Shown: piece after piece, positions 7,765-16,367 of the stretch
Layout of the letters: the number at the start of each line of letters is the position of its first letter
Numbering within the stretch: the stretch's first letter is position 1
DNA from: Streptomyces sp. PsTaAH-137
Lineage (GTDB): Bacteria > Actinomycetota > Actinomycetes > Streptomycetales > Streptomycetaceae
Reading direction: 5' to 3'
NCBI RefSeq assembly: GCF_003259365.1
Contig: NZ_QLLY01000007.1
Location: 248,001-312,000 of the forward strand
Length of the DNA: 64,000 nucleotides
Program-made: the position numbers and the translations under genes
Notes under the pieces: generated by a model
Database searches by the model: none
Told to the model about the DNA's origin: nothing
The model's input: the letters and a program-made list of their open reading frames with translations, nothing else

Positions 7765-8703
7765 TCAGACGGTGCGTTGCACGGTGATCGGGAAGTCGAC
7801 GTGCCGGAACGGGTTCGGCAGGCCGTGGGCGGCGGCCCGCTCGGGGTCGTCGACCTCGGCGAAGTCGCGGATCAGGCTCTCCTTGACGCCGAAGACCGCG
7901 TCGGAGTCCAGGTAGGGCGAGCCGGCGACGAACAGATGGGTGGTCAGGGTGCGGGTCGCGGGCGACGTCACCTCCACGTGGAGGTGGGCGGCCCGGAAGC
8001 CGTGCCGCCCGGTGGCGCGCAGGAGGTCGCCCACGGGGCCGTCGGTGGGGATCGGATAGTGGCGCGGCACGATGGTGCGGAACCCGAACCGGCCGTCGTC
8101 GTCGGCGGTGAACAGTCCGCGCAGATTGCGGTCCGGGACCGCGCCGGGGCGCTGGACGTCGTAGTAGCCGTCGGCGTCGGCCTGCCACACGTCGACGTGG
8201 GCGCCCGCGACAGGGGTGCCGTCGCCGTCGGTGACCCTGCCGGTGACCAGGCACGCCTCGCCGCCCGCGGCCGCGTCGTCGATGGTGTCGCCGAGGGCGC
8301 GCGGCGGTGAGTCGACCATGTGGAAGGGGCCCTCGACGGTCGATTCGGTGAACCGGCCGCCGGACGGGCGGGCCAGGGTCTCCACGAGCATGGAGAGCCC
8401 GAGCACGTCGGACAGCATGATGAACTCCTGCCGGGTGTCGTCGCAGGTGTGGCCCGTGTCGGTGAGGAAGCGGATCCCGGCGGCCCATTCGTCGACGGTG
8501 AGGTCCACGTCCTTGGCGAAGGCGTGCAGGTGGTGGACGAGTGAGCCGAGGATCTCGCGCAGCCGTGGGTCGGGGGTGCGGGCGAAGCTGGCGGCGACGA
8601 TCTCGGCGGAGCGCTCCGCCGTGAACAGCGACGCGGGCGCCGGTGCGGCGGGCTCCGGGTCGTTCTGGACGTGGGTTCCGGCGTCGGTCTGGTCGGTGGT
8701 CAT
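7765..8703 (-). CDS. Hydroxyquinol 1,2-dioxygenase-type intradiol ring-cleavage enzyme
   Basis: 312 residues from the ATG at 8703, which follows AGGAG closely; a start 15 codons upstream is also open. The N-terminal helical dimerisation domain (about 20-120) precedes the beta-sandwich catalytic domain. All four non-heme Fe(III) ligands are visible: Tyr in DGYYDVQ, Tyr in RHYPIPTDGPVG, and two His in HGFRAAHLHVEV. Intradiol cleavage of hydroxyquinol gives maleylacetate, and a maleylacetate reductase gene follows, which favours hydroxyquinol over catechol as substrate. No resorcinol hydroxylase or dedicated regulator is adjacent. Confidence 0.92.
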   Translation of the reverse strand: MTTDQTDAGTHVQNDPEPAAPAPASLFTAERSAEIVAASFARTPDPRLREILGSLVHHLHAFAKDVDLTVDEWAAGIRFLTDTGHTCDDTRQEFIMLSDVLGLSMLVETLARPSGGRFTESTVEGPFHMVDSPPRALGDTIDDAAAGGEACLVTGRVTDGDGTPVAGAHVDVWQADADGYYDVQRPGAVPDRNLRGLFTADDDGRFGFRTIVPRHYPIPTDGPVGDLLRATGRHGFRAAHLHVEVTSPATRTLTTHLFVAGSPYLDSDAVFGVKESLIRDFAEVDDPERAAAHGLPNPFRHVDFPITVQRTV

Positions 8704-8816
8704 GGTGCTCCTGCCCGGCTCGATCGGGTGCGTGTCCTTGCCCATCACATCACCGCCGGAGCCAACTCCTCCGCACTCTCCCCCAGTTGGCCGAGGACCA
8801 TTTTTCGACGCTCGGG

Positions 8817-9542
8817 TCAGGGCTTGAGCCAGACCCGGAGCGGTCCGACGGTAGTGAAGCCGTGGCGCAGGGCGGCCGTCAGGTCGTCGCCGTGTTCGTA
8901 GCCGACGACGGGCAGGCCCGGGCCGAGGTGACGGGCCGCGTCCAGGACGCCTGGCCAGACGGTGTCCGGTGCCGGGTCGCGGGAGAAGACGTTGGAGACA
9001 CCGAGCGCGCCGGCGCCCCGGTTCAGCACGGCGCCCGAGGACACGCGCCCCCGCGCATCCCGCCCGGCGATCACGTGGACGTCGGGCAGGTCGAGGAGGC
9101 CGGCCCCGAAGAGGTCCGCGTCGCCGTCTCCGTCGTCCCAGGCGAGGGCCCAGGTACGCAGGGTTTTCGCGTCCCGCACCACGTCCCGGTCCGGGACGGG
9201 TCCCGGGTCAGACCCCGGGGCGGGCACGTCGGCCGGCCGGTGGATCCAGGTGGCCTCGAACAGCACGTGGAACCCGGCGCCGGTCAGGTCGAGATCGCCG
9301 AAACTGTCCTTCACGGTGGCGCCCGGCGCGGTCGTGTCGATCCGCCGCACGAGCGCGGCCGGGTCCGCGCCGGGCACCAGCGTCACCGCGTCCGGGTAGT
9401 ACGGGGGCGTGCGCACCGGGGACGCCCAGGCGTCGTCGGTGAACGTGCCGGTGGCGCCGTACGTACGGCTCATGGCGGCGCACCACAGAGCGTTGTTGCG
9501 GGCACACGTGTGGACCGGTGACTGCTGCGGGACCGTCGTCAT
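8817..9542 (-). CDS. GNAT-like hypothetical protein conserved in streptomycetes
   Basis: 241 residues. The N-terminal part has a CARNNALWCAAM motif and PYYPDAVTL, then SVKDSF-like and LFEATWIHRP segments. The C-terminal half (GAVLNRGAGALGVSNVFSRD, then GLPVVGYE) has the strand-helix pattern of a GNAT acetyltransferase core but lacks an obvious acetyl-CoA pyrophosphate loop (Q/RxxGxG/A). I recognise the pattern from unannotated Streptomyces proteins but know no function. It is the last gene before the convergent-looking hairpin that ends the protease gene, on the same strand. Confidence 0.75.
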   Translation of the reverse strand: MTTVPQQSPVHTCARNNALWCAAMSRTYGATGTFTDDAWASPVRTPPYYPDAVTLVPGADPAALVRRIDTTAPGATVKDSFGDLDLTGAGFHVLFEATWIHRPADVPAPGSDPGPVPDRDVVRDAKTLRTWALAWDDGDGDADLFGAGLLDLPDVHVIAGRDARGRVSSGAVLNRGAGALGVSNVFSRDPAPDTVWPGVLDAARHLGPGLPVVGYEHGDDLTAALRHGFTTVGPLRVWLKP

Positions 9543-9564
9543 GAGGCGTGATCATGGTCGATTG

Positions 9565-9605
9565 GGGGTGTCGGCGCCACCGGATTCGGGCGGCGCCGAC
9601 ACCCC
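9565..9605 (-). terminator. Hairpin terminator of the S1 protease gene
   Basis: Perfect 14-bp stem (9565-9578 with 9592-9605) with a 13-base loop, 13 bases beyond the stop codon of the protease gene and before the next gene on the same strand. Confidence 0.8.
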
Positions 9606-9618
9606 TGCCGGGCGACGG

Positions 9619-10770
9619 TCAGGCCGTCGTCAGGGTCAGGCCGTAGCGGTTCAGGATCTCGTTGATCGGCTGGTACCAGGTCTCGCCGCCGGAGGAGCAG
9701 TTGCCCCAGCCGCCGGAGGTGACGCCCTGGGCCTGGTCACCGCTGATGAACGAGCCGCCCGAGTCGCCGGGTTCGGCGCACACGTTCGTCTTGGTCATCT
9801 CGCGCACGGCGCCCTGGCTGTAGTTGACGGTCTCGTTCTTGGCGAGAACGGTGCCGCAGTGCCAGTGCGAGGTGGAGCCGGAGCGGCAGATGGAGGCGCC
9901 GACCGGGGCCTCGTTCGAGCCGCGCACGAGCTGGTCGGAGACCGTGCCCCAGCCCAGCACCACGGGCACCGTCCACCAGCCGCTGCCGACGTTGACCCAG
10001 GCGTAGTCGTTGTCGGGGAACGACGAGCCCTGGATGTTGCCGATGTACGAGCCGTCCCAGCCGTTGACGCCCTGGCCCGCGCCGCCGCAGTGGCCGGCCG
10101 TGACGAAGCCGCCCTGCACCGAGAAGCCTATGGAGCAGCGGACATTGCCGGTGTAGAAGGGGTCGCCGCCGACGGTACCCGCGGCCCGGGTGGTGGGCGC
10201 GTGGTCGGTGGTCTCGACCTTCAGGGCGCCGCCGGCCCGGCGGGCTCGCGCGAGGAAGTCTTTGACATCGTTGTCGCGCTGCTGTCCCGCGACGACGTCC
10301 ACGACGACACTGTTGGCCTGCCAGTCGACGCGCCAACTGGCAACGCCCGTGGGGGCTTTGAGGTCGTCGATGCGAGCCTTGGCGGCATCGAGCTGTTCGG
10401 CGCTGCGGGTGACGAGTTCGACGTCGGCTCCGGTGGCCCGTACGGCGTCGGCCTTGGCGTCGTCGGCCAGGGCGACGGTCAGCCGGCCGTCACGCGCGGT
10501 GAACCAGGATCCCGCGTAGGCGGATCCGGCGGCCCGGCGCGCCTTCTTCTCGGTCGCGGCGGCCGTCTTCTCGGTGGCGAGCCGCGTCTCGGCCTGGGCG
10601 CGGGTGAGGCCGAAATCGTGCTGCATGGCGGCGAGTACGCCCTCGGAGGCGGGGGTCTGCGCGGTGGCGGTGGCGGCCGGGACGAATCCCGCCGTCGCAC
10701 AGGCCCCTGTCACGACGAGGGCGGAGAGGGCGGTGCGCAGGGAGGTGGTGCGTCGTCTCGTACGTCTCAT
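9619..10770 (-). CDS. Secreted S1 (streptogrisin/alpha-lytic type) serine protease, pre-pro form
   Basis: 383 residues: a Sec signal (RRTRRRTTSLRTALSALVV, cleavage near ATATAQ), an alpha-lytic-type pro-domain to about residue 190 that acts as folding chaperone, then a mature chymotrypsin-fold protease. The catalytic triad is visible as His in TAGHCGG, Asp in PDNDYAWVNV and Ser in EPGDSGGSF. Cysteine pairs flank the His and Ser as in streptogrisins. There is no C-terminal chitin-binding domain, unlike streptogrisin C. The start is the ATG at 10770, before which the frame runs on without signal-peptide character. A 14-base CebR-box-like palindrome lies 65 bases upstream of the start. Confidence 0.93.
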   Translation of the reverse strand: MRRTRRRTTSLRTALSALVVTGACATAGFVPAATATAQTPASEGVLAAMQHDFGLTRAQAETRLATEKTAAATEKKARRAAGSAYAGSWFTARDGRLTVALADDAKADAVRATGADVELVTRSAEQLDAAKARIDDLKAPTGVASWRVDWQANSVVVDVVAGQQRDNDVKDFLARARRAGGALKVETTDHAPTTRAAGTVGGDPFYTGNVRCSIGFSVQGGFVTAGHCGGAGQGVNGWDGSYIGNIQGSSFPDNDYAWVNVGSGWWTVPVVLGWGTVSDQLVRGSNEAPVGASICRSGSTSHWHCGTVLAKNETVNYSQGAVREMTKTNVCAEPGDSGGSFISGDQAQGVTSGGWGNCSSGGETWYQPINEILNRYGLTLTTA

Positions 10771-10834
10771 GGTGCGACCCTTCGTTGTTCCAGTGATGTG
10801 GGGGTGGAACCGAACGGAACAGCACGGCACATGC

Positions 10835-10848
10835 TGGGAGCGCTCCCC
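10835..10848. promoter_or_regulatory. CebR-box-like palindrome before the protease gene
   Basis: TGGGAGCGCTCCCC matches the cellobiose repressor CebR operator of streptomycetes (TGGGAGCGCTCCCA) at 13 of 14 positions, with a perfect 12-base palindromic core (10836-10847). It is the only operator-like element in the 163-base gap upstream of the protease start. Confidence 0.6.
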
Positions 10849-10933
10849 AGGGGTGCCGGTGGCGCAGCCTAGCGAGGGATCATGGACAGGTCCATGCCAA
10901 TCACGGGCGCGATCCGGCCATGGTCGACGCCGC

Positions 10934-11404
10934 TCAGAGATGGGCGCGCAGCGCGAGGGCGATCTCGTCCGCGTGCTCCGGGGTGACCCACTCGCGCTCC
11001 GGGCGACGCAGCAACTCGAAGACACCGGGCCCTCGTTGGGCCGCGGGCAGATCCGCGGCGCGGGGCACGATGTGGAAGTGCACGTGCGCGAAGCCGTCGG
11101 CCTCGGCGAACTGGACGACGTACGTCTTGGCACATCCCGTGACCGCGCGCAGCGCCCGCGAGACCGCCACCTGCCAGCGGCCCAGGCTCGCCGCCTCGCT
11201 GTCACCGAGGTCGTGCACCGCGGTCACATGGCGCCGGGGCAGCAGGACGAGCCAGCCCGGCAGCGCGCTGGTGAAGGAGTGGGCGACGCGCCAGTGGGCG
11301 TCGTGAGCGATGCGCTCGCGCGCCGGCAGTTCGTCGAACCGGGCCTCGTTGGCGCAGGGGTAGCAGCCGGCGGGGGTGGACGTCGTGGGTGGGAGCGAGG
11401 TCAT
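10934..11404 (-). CDS. HIT-family nucleotide hydrolase/transferase
   Basis: 156 residues. The histidine triad HVHFHIV near residues 108-114 carries the nucleophilic His of this superfamily, which acts on nucleoside phosphoramidates or dinucleotide substrates in the cytoplasm. An N-terminal CYPC pair could bind zinc as in other HIT proteins. PGWLVLLPRRHVTAV matches the usual strand before the active site. It is transcribed divergently from a lipoprotein gene 85 bases away and is upstream of the protease gene, but the CebR-like site and gap between them argue for separate transcription. Confidence 0.88.
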   Translation of the reverse strand: MTSLPPTTSTPAGCYPCANEARFDELPARERIAHDAHWRVAHSFTSALPGWLVLLPRRHVTAVHDLGDSEAASLGRWQVAVSRALRAVTGCAKTYVVQFAEADGFAHVHFHIVPRAADLPAAQRGPGVFELLRRPEREWVTPEHADEIALALRAHL

Positions 11405-11489
11405 GGGGCCACGGTGCCGTATCGCGCGGGGTCCTTCCTCAAGATCCGTGCGACTAGGATCCGTGCCATCCGGTCAAGGGGAGGGAACC

Positions 11490-12218
11490 ATGGGGAGCAG
11501 TGGGAGACACAGAGGCAGGTCCGTCGCGCTCGCGGCGACGGTGTGTGCGCTGGCCTGGGCGAGCGGCTGCACGGAAGGCACCCCGGCCGCGGCGGGGCAC
11601 ACCACCGCGGCGGCGGCGAGATCGGCCGAGCCGTCGAAGGCCGCCGTACCCGCACGCGTACTGTCACAGCGGGAGTTGAAGGCCGCCGCGCTGCGCGAAA
11701 GTTCGCCGATCGACGCACGGCCGTTCGCGATACGCGCCGGAAGTGCCGACCCAGCCGACTGCACGCCGGTCCTCGCGGCCGCGCAGGGCCAGAGCCAGCG
11801 GATGCCCCGGGGCATGGTGCACGGCCAGGTCGGGGCAGGGGGCCAGGTGGCGGCGGAGGTCTTCCTCACCGCGTACTCGGCCGAGGACGCCGCGCGGGTC
11901 ATGGACGACCTGCGAGCCGCGCTGCGCACCTGCCGAGCCTTCCCGACCCTGAACGGCGGCGGGAAGTGGAGCGACATCCGTGCGGCAGAACAACTCGACT
12001 CAGGTGAGGAGGAGTTGGCTTTCCGAGCCAAGCTGGTCCCGGTCCCGGACACCCCTGCGCTGGCGACCGAGGTGAGGGTCGTCCGGGTGGGCGCGACGCT
12101 CGTCACGTTCGCCACCAATGACATGAGCGGCACCCGCGACGAAGTGAGTACCCCGAAGGACCTGGTACACCGTCAGGTAGCGGCGCTGCAGAAGGTCCTG
12201 GCCGCCTCCGCGACATAG
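11490..12218 (+). CDS. Putative secreted lipoprotein, function unknown
   Basis: 242 residues. The ATG at 11490 follows AAGGGGAGGG. An Arg-containing start and hydrophobic core lead to WASGC, an acceptable lipobox with Cys27, so the mature protein is probably anchored on the outer face of the membrane. The body has a pattern like PknH/sensor-type extracellular domains (two Cys, SAEDAARVMDDLRAALRTCRAF, and a late VVRVGATLVTFAT strand), which I regard only as similarity of style. It ends convergently with the phosphotransferase gene. Confidence 0.75.
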   Translation: MGSSGRHRGRSVALAATVCALAWASGCTEGTPAAAGHTTAAAARSAEPSKAAVPARVLSQRELKAAALRESSPIDARPFAIRAGSADPADCTPVLAAAQGQSQRMPRGMVHGQVGAGGQVAAEVFLTAYSAEDAARVMDDLRAALRTCRAFPTLNGGGKWSDIRAAEQLDSGEEELAFRAKLVPVPDTPALATEVRVVRVGATLVTFATNDMSGTRDEVSTPKDLVHRQVAALQKVLAASAT

Positions 12219-12253
12219 ACCACCGCCGTACGTGCACACGAACGGCCTGTTTC

Positions 12254-13036
12254 TCAGCCGGCCAGCAGGGCCCGTAGCCACTGGTCCTCGCGTTGCTCGA
12301 TGTATTCGGCGTCGTTCCGCCAGGCGTCGCCGTGGCCCTCGGCCCACAGGCGTGCCCAGGGCTGGGCCTCCTGGGCGGCCTGCTCGCGCAGGAAGTCGTG
12401 CATGGAACGCGTCCGGCGGCCCAGCAGCGGGACCAACCGACGGCGTTCGGCCTCCGCGAGACCGTAGGCGTCGGCGAAGACGCGCAGTCGGTCCGCGGCG
12501 TCCGGGCACTGCCAGTCCGGATGCGCGGACAGCGGGACGAACCCGTGCAGGGCGTAGGCGACGTCCCAGAGGCGCGAGCCGGGGCCTGCGGTGTCCCAGT
12601 CGATGAAGGCCCACCGCGTCTCGTCCGCGATCACGAGGTTCCAGGGGGCCAGGTCGTGGTGGGCGATGATGTCAGCGCCCTCGGCGGGGATCAGCGTCTG
12701 CCAGTGCGCTTCGGACGGTGGTGTGAAGTCCTGGACGGCATCGTGGAAGTCCCGGATCAGCCGTGCGACGCGGGCCAGTTGTCGAGCGGGTTCCAGCAGC
12801 GGGAACCGATCGGGCCAGACCACGTCTCCCGGCATGAAGGTCAGGACCTCACGCCCCTGATCGTCGATGCCGAGCGGGCGGGGTGCCGCGCCGAATCCCA
12901 CCTCGTGCAGGTGGGTGAGCAGGGCATGCACGGCGGGGGTCCATGGCCCGGCCGGGCGGCGGACGGTGTCCCCGACACGAACGACACCGTCACTGGCGTT
13001 GCCGCCGGACAAAGGCTGTTCGTCATGGTGCCGCAT
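12254..13036 (-). CDS. Aminoglycoside phosphotransferase-family small-molecule kinase
   Basis: 260 residues with the APH/choline-kinase fold. The catalytic loop HHDLAPWN (Asp base and Asn metal ligand) and the second metal motif IDWD are intact, and EVLTFMPGDVVWP matches the hinge between lobes. The N-lobe is short: a Gly-rich loop and the usual ATP lysine are hard to point out, VGDTVRRPAG being the best equivalent. Such proteins phosphorylate hydroxyls of varied metabolites, and resistance to an aminoglycoside cannot be assumed. No signal or membrane segment. It lies convergent to the lipoprotein gene and upstream of nothing clearly related. Confidence 0.85.
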   Translation of the reverse strand: MRHHDEQPLSGGNASDGVVRVGDTVRRPAGPWTPAVHALLTHLHEVGFGAAPRPLGIDDQGREVLTFMPGDVVWPDRFPLLEPARQLARVARLIRDFHDAVQDFTPPSEAHWQTLIPAEGADIIAHHDLAPWNLVIADETRWAFIDWDTAGPGSRLWDVAYALHGFVPLSAHPDWQCPDAADRLRVFADAYGLAEAERRRLVPLLGRRTRSMHDFLREQAAQEAQPWARLWAEGHGDAWRNDAEYIEQREDQWLRALLAG

Positions 13037-13075
13037 CGAGCCAGTGTGTCGGATCGGCTCGTCGCGATCACCCCG

Positions 13076-13948
13076 TTAAGCGGGCAGCCCCAGGACCTCG
13101 CGCACCGTGCGGACGACGCCGTTGTCGGTGTGGGCGGGGGCGCGGTGGCGGGCGCGGCGCAGGACGTCGGGGTGGGCGCCCTCCATGGCGTACGACCAGT
13201 CGGCCGCGTCGAGCATCTCCAGGTCGTTGAGGTAGTCGCCGAAGACCATGGTCTGGGCGGGTGTGATGCCCAGTTCGCGCTGGAGGCCGCGGACGGCGAC
13301 GCCCTTGTTCGCGGTGAGGTTCATGACGTCGACCCAGTGCGCGCCGGAGACGACGACCTGGTGCGTCTCCCTGAGCGCCGCGAGGGCCGGTGCGACGGTC
13401 CGTTCCGCCTGGCCGAAGTCGAAGACGGCGACCTTGATGACGTCGTCGTCGACGGCCGTGATGTCGTCGACGACGAGGTGGTTGCGGTAGTACTTGCGCA
13501 CCTCGGTCATGAACGCCTCGTCGGAGCGCTCCACGTACGCGGACTGCTTGCCGCACACGACGACGCCCAGGTCCCCTCCCCCGCCGCCCGCGCCGGCGCT
13601 CTCATCGACGAGTTGACGAATCGACTTGACGATCCAGGAGACGACCGCCGCGTCGAGCACGTTCGAGCTGAGTTCGGTGCCGCCGCGTACGACATAGGTC
13701 CCGTTCTCCGCGACGTACACCATGCCGCCGTCGTCCGCGGCGGCGAACTGGGCGGCGAGCGTGGCGTACTGGCGGCCGCTGGCGGGGCAGAAGACGATGC
13801 CGCGCCGGTCCAGTTCCGCGAGGAGCGGCCAGACCTCGTCCGGTATGCGTCCGTCGGCGTCGAGGAGGGTGCCGTCCATGTCGGTGACGACGAGGCGGAT
13901 GTCGGGCGGGGTGGTGGGGAGGGCGGTCCGGTCTTGCTGCGTGGTCAC
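13076..13948 (-). CDS. Cof-type HAD-IIB sugar-phosphate phosphatase
   Basis: 290 residues. HAD motif I is DMDGTLLD near residue 23, motif III Lys occurs in LTANKGVAVRGL, and motif IV is GDYLNDLEMLDAA, all in Cof/YidA order with a IIB cap between them. These cytoplasmic enzymes dephosphorylate sugar phosphates or similar compounds. The GTG start has CAGGAA before it and lies 25 bases after a ROK regulator gene on the same strand, so the two are probably co-transcribed. That fits a role in sugar-phosphate metabolism, but the substrate is not evident. Confidence 0.88.
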   Translation of the reverse strand: MTTQQDRTALPTTPPDIRLVVTDMDGTLLDADGRIPDEVWPLLAELDRRGIVFCPASGRQYATLAAQFAAADDGGMVYVAENGTYVVRGGTELSSNVLDAAVVSWIVKSIRQLVDESAGAGGGGGDLGVVVCGKQSAYVERSDEAFMTEVRKYYRNHLVVDDITAVDDDVIKVAVFDFGQAERTVAPALAALRETHQVVVSGAHWVDVMNLTANKGVAVRGLQRELGITPAQTMVFGDYLNDLEMLDAADWSYAMEGAHPDVLRRARHRAPAHTDNGVVRTVREVLGLPA

Positions 13949-13973
13949 GGTGGTTCCTGGTTCTGAGGGGCGG

Positions 13974-15122
13974 TCAGGTGGCGAGGGCCGGGTGGGCCGA
14001 GTCGACGACGAGGGTGCGCAGGCGGTCCGTCGCGTGGGCGCGGGCGCCGGTCAGTTCGGGAGCGGGCAGGCGGGCCGCGGCGACCGGGACGGGGCGCGGG
14101 CCGCGGCGGAAACGGGCGTCGAGCGCGGGGACCAGGTCGGGGCCCCAGCTCCCGCCGACGACGACCGTGCGGGGATCGGCGAAGGCGACGGCCGCCGCGA
14201 CGACGGCGCCGATCGCGCTGGTGAGGACTTCGCGCGCGACCCGGTCCTCGGGCGCGGCGAGCCGTGCGCGCAGGGCGGCGACGTCGACGGCCGTGGAACC
14301 CGCCCGGCGCAGGCCGAGCGCGGCGAACACCTCGGTCAGTGGCAGGGCGGCGCCGTCCGGGCCGGGCACGTACAGGTGGGCGATCTCGCCGGCGAAGCCG
14401 TGGGCGCCGCGCCGTACGTCGCCGTCGCAGACGACGGCGCCGCCGAGTCCTTCACCGAGGTGGAGGTAGACGAAGTCGTCGACGCCCCGGGCGCAGCCCT
14501 CGGCGCGTTCGGCGCGGGCCGCCCAGTTGACGTCGTTGTCGACGTGGACGGATCCGTCGGCGCCGATGTACGGCGCGAGGACGCCCGGCGGGTCGAGGTC
14601 ACCCACGAGGAACGGCGCGTCCGGCAGGTGCGCGAGGCGGCCGGTGCCACGGTCGACGGGGTCCGCGGCGCTGACGACGGCGGTGCGCAGCCGGTCCCCG
14701 GTGCGCCCGGCGAGGCGTCGCACGGCCGTGTCCAGGGCGTCGCCGACGGCCTGCCGGCCCGCGTCCCGCCCGAGCGGCGTCTCTTCGCGCGCCCGTACGC
14801 GGCCGAGGGCGTCGACGGCCTCCGCGGTGATCCCGTGCGGAGTGATCCCGACGACGAGCGCGGCGCCGAGTCCGGGTGCCAGGCCGTAGTACGAGCCGAC
14901 GCGGCCGCGGCCCGTGGTGCGCTCCCCCGTGTCGACGACCAGGCCCACGGCGGCGAGCCGTCGCACGCTGTCGGAGATGGTGGGCCGGGAGATGCCGGTG
15001 CGGGCGGCGATCTCGGCCCGGGTGAGGCGGCTCTCGGACATCAGCGAGCGCAGCACGTTCTCGTCGGTGAGCGCGCGCAGCATCTCCAGGGAGGGGCGCG
15101 GCATGGGGTGCGACGAGGGCAT
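13974..15122 (-). CDS. ROK-family transcriptional regulator
   Basis: 382 residues. An N-terminal winged helix (about 15-75; LTRAEIAARTGISRPTISDSVRRLAAVGLV) is followed by a ROK sugar-kinase-like domain with VDNDVNWAARAE and the LGEGLGGAVV phosphate loop. The ROK zinc-binding cysteine cluster (CxCGxxGC) is missing: after GFAGEIAHLYV the sequence runs on without it, as in many actinobacterial regulators of this group. It probably senses a sugar or sugar phosphate and controls the downstream HAD phosphatase gene and perhaps itself. Start codon is the first of two plausible ATGs (15122 or 15104). Confidence 0.88.
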   Translation of the reverse strand: MPSSHPMPRPSLEMLRALTDENVLRSLMSESRLTRAEIAARTGISRPTISDSVRRLAAVGLVVDTGERTTGRGRVGSYYGLAPGLGAALVVGITPHGITAEAVDALGRVRAREETPLGRDAGRQAVGDALDTAVRRLAGRTGDRLRTAVVSAADPVDRGTGRLAHLPDAPFLVGDLDPPGVLAPYIGADGSVHVDNDVNWAARAERAEGCARGVDDFVYLHLGEGLGGAVVCDGDVRRGAHGFAGEIAHLYVPGPDGAALPLTEVFAALGLRRAGSTAVDVAALRARLAAPEDRVAREVLTSAIGAVVAAAVAFADPRTVVVGGSWGPDLVPALDARFRRGPRPVPVAAARLPAPELTGARAHATDRLRTLVVDSAHPALAT

Positions 15123-15266
15123 GTCCTCAGTCTAGCCACTCAAGTAAGGAGTCCTTCCCAAATCTGCCTGCCCCCCCCTGACCCCCTGATCCCCCTTGCT
15201 GTCCCCTTGATCGTGCGGATCTACGCGCCGTACGGTCCGGGCATCCGATCTGATCAGGAGCGTGCG

Positions 15267-16076
15267 ATGGACCGGCTCACGGTGAACGGCGCGGTGCTGC
15301 GCCACGACGATCTCGGCCCCGGAGACGGTGTGCCCGTCGTGCTCGTGCACGGCCATCCCTTCAACCGGAGCCTGTGGCGCCACCAGACCGGTGCCCTGAC
15401 CGCCGCCGGGTACCGGGTGCTCGTGCCGGATCTGCGCGGTTACGGGGAGAGCGAGGTCACCGAGGGCAAGGTGCCGCTGTCCCGGTTCGCCGACGACGTG
15501 CTGGCCCTGCTCGATCACGCGGGCGTGGATCGGGCGGTGGTCGGCGGTGTCTCCATGGGCGGGCAGATCGCCATGGAGTTCCATCGGCGCCACCCGCACC
15601 GGACGTCGGCGCTGGTGCTGTCCGACACCTCGGCGCCCGCGGAGACCCCGGAGGGCAGGGAGTTCCGGGCCCGGCTCGCGGACCGGCTGCTCGCCGAGGG
15701 CATGTCCGGGTACGCCGACGAGGTCATCGACAAGATGCTCGCCGCCTACAACGTCACCACGCTGCCGCAGGTCGCCGCCGATGTCCTCGCGATGATGCGG
15801 GCCACCGATCCGCGGGGCGCCGCCGCGGCCCTGCGGGGGCGTGCCGAGCGGCCCGACTACCGGGAGTCGCTGGCGGCCGCCCGGGTGCCCGCCCTGGTCG
15901 TCGTCGGCGCCGACGACGTGTACACGCCGGTCGCCGAGGCCGAGGCGATCGCCCGGCTGGTCCCCGACGCGACGCTGGCGGTGATCGAGGGGGCCGGGCA
16001 TCTGCCGGGGGCCGAGCAGCCGGAGCGGTTCAACACCGTGCTCCTGGACTTCCTGTCCTCCCACGTGCCCCGGTGA
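15267..16076 (+). CDS. Alpha/beta hydrolase
   Basis: 269 residues, canonical alpha/beta-hydrolase fold. The oxyanion region is HGHPFNRSLW, the nucleophile elbow GVSMGG, the acid Asp in VVGADDVYTP and the catalytic His in EGAGHLPG. PDLRGYGESE is the conserved strand-turn. There is no signal peptide, so it is cytoplasmic. Such enzymes (esterases, lactonases, C-C hydrolases) cannot be told apart on these motifs; the sequence resembles 3-oxoadipate enol-lactonase-like proteins, which would suit an aromatic pathway, but no such cluster surrounds it. AGGAG precedes the ATG. It is divergent from the ROK gene, sharing a 144-base promoter region. Confidence 0.88.
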   Translation: MDRLTVNGAVLRHDDLGPGDGVPVVLVHGHPFNRSLWRHQTGALTAAGYRVLVPDLRGYGESEVTEGKVPLSRFADDVLALLDHAGVDRAVVGGVSMGGQIAMEFHRRHPHRTSALVLSDTSAPAETPEGREFRARLADRLLAEGMSGYADEVIDKMLAAYNVTTLPQVAADVLAMMRATDPRGAAAALRGRAERPDYRESLAAARVPALVVVGADDVYTPVAEAEAIARLVPDATLAVIEGAGHLPGAEQPERFNTVLLDFLSSHVPR

Positions 16077-16367
16077 CCCGCTTCTCGGCGCGCGCGGGCG
16101 GGCGCGTCGTCCTGCTGGACCGCGGTGCCGCGGGAATTGGCCGGTCGGGGTGAATCCGCCTACGTACACGACGAGTCGGTTCCGGGAGGACACAGACGTG
16201 TCCGTGGCCCGTACCACCACTTCCGCCGCGACCGGGCGCCGGTGGACCTGCTCCGTGGCGGTCGGTGTCGGCGAGGCTCCGGTCTCGGCACCCGGCCGGG
16301 GCGTACGCCGACTGCGCCGCCGGGCCGATCGGTCCTCAGCACGCCGCAGGAGGGCGGCGTGGACGGG

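Noticed and set aside
12254..13036. Antibiotic resistance call for the APH-family gene
   Set aside because: Catalytic motifs fit any small-molecule kinase of the fold; nothing in sequence or context indicates an aminoglycoside substrate.
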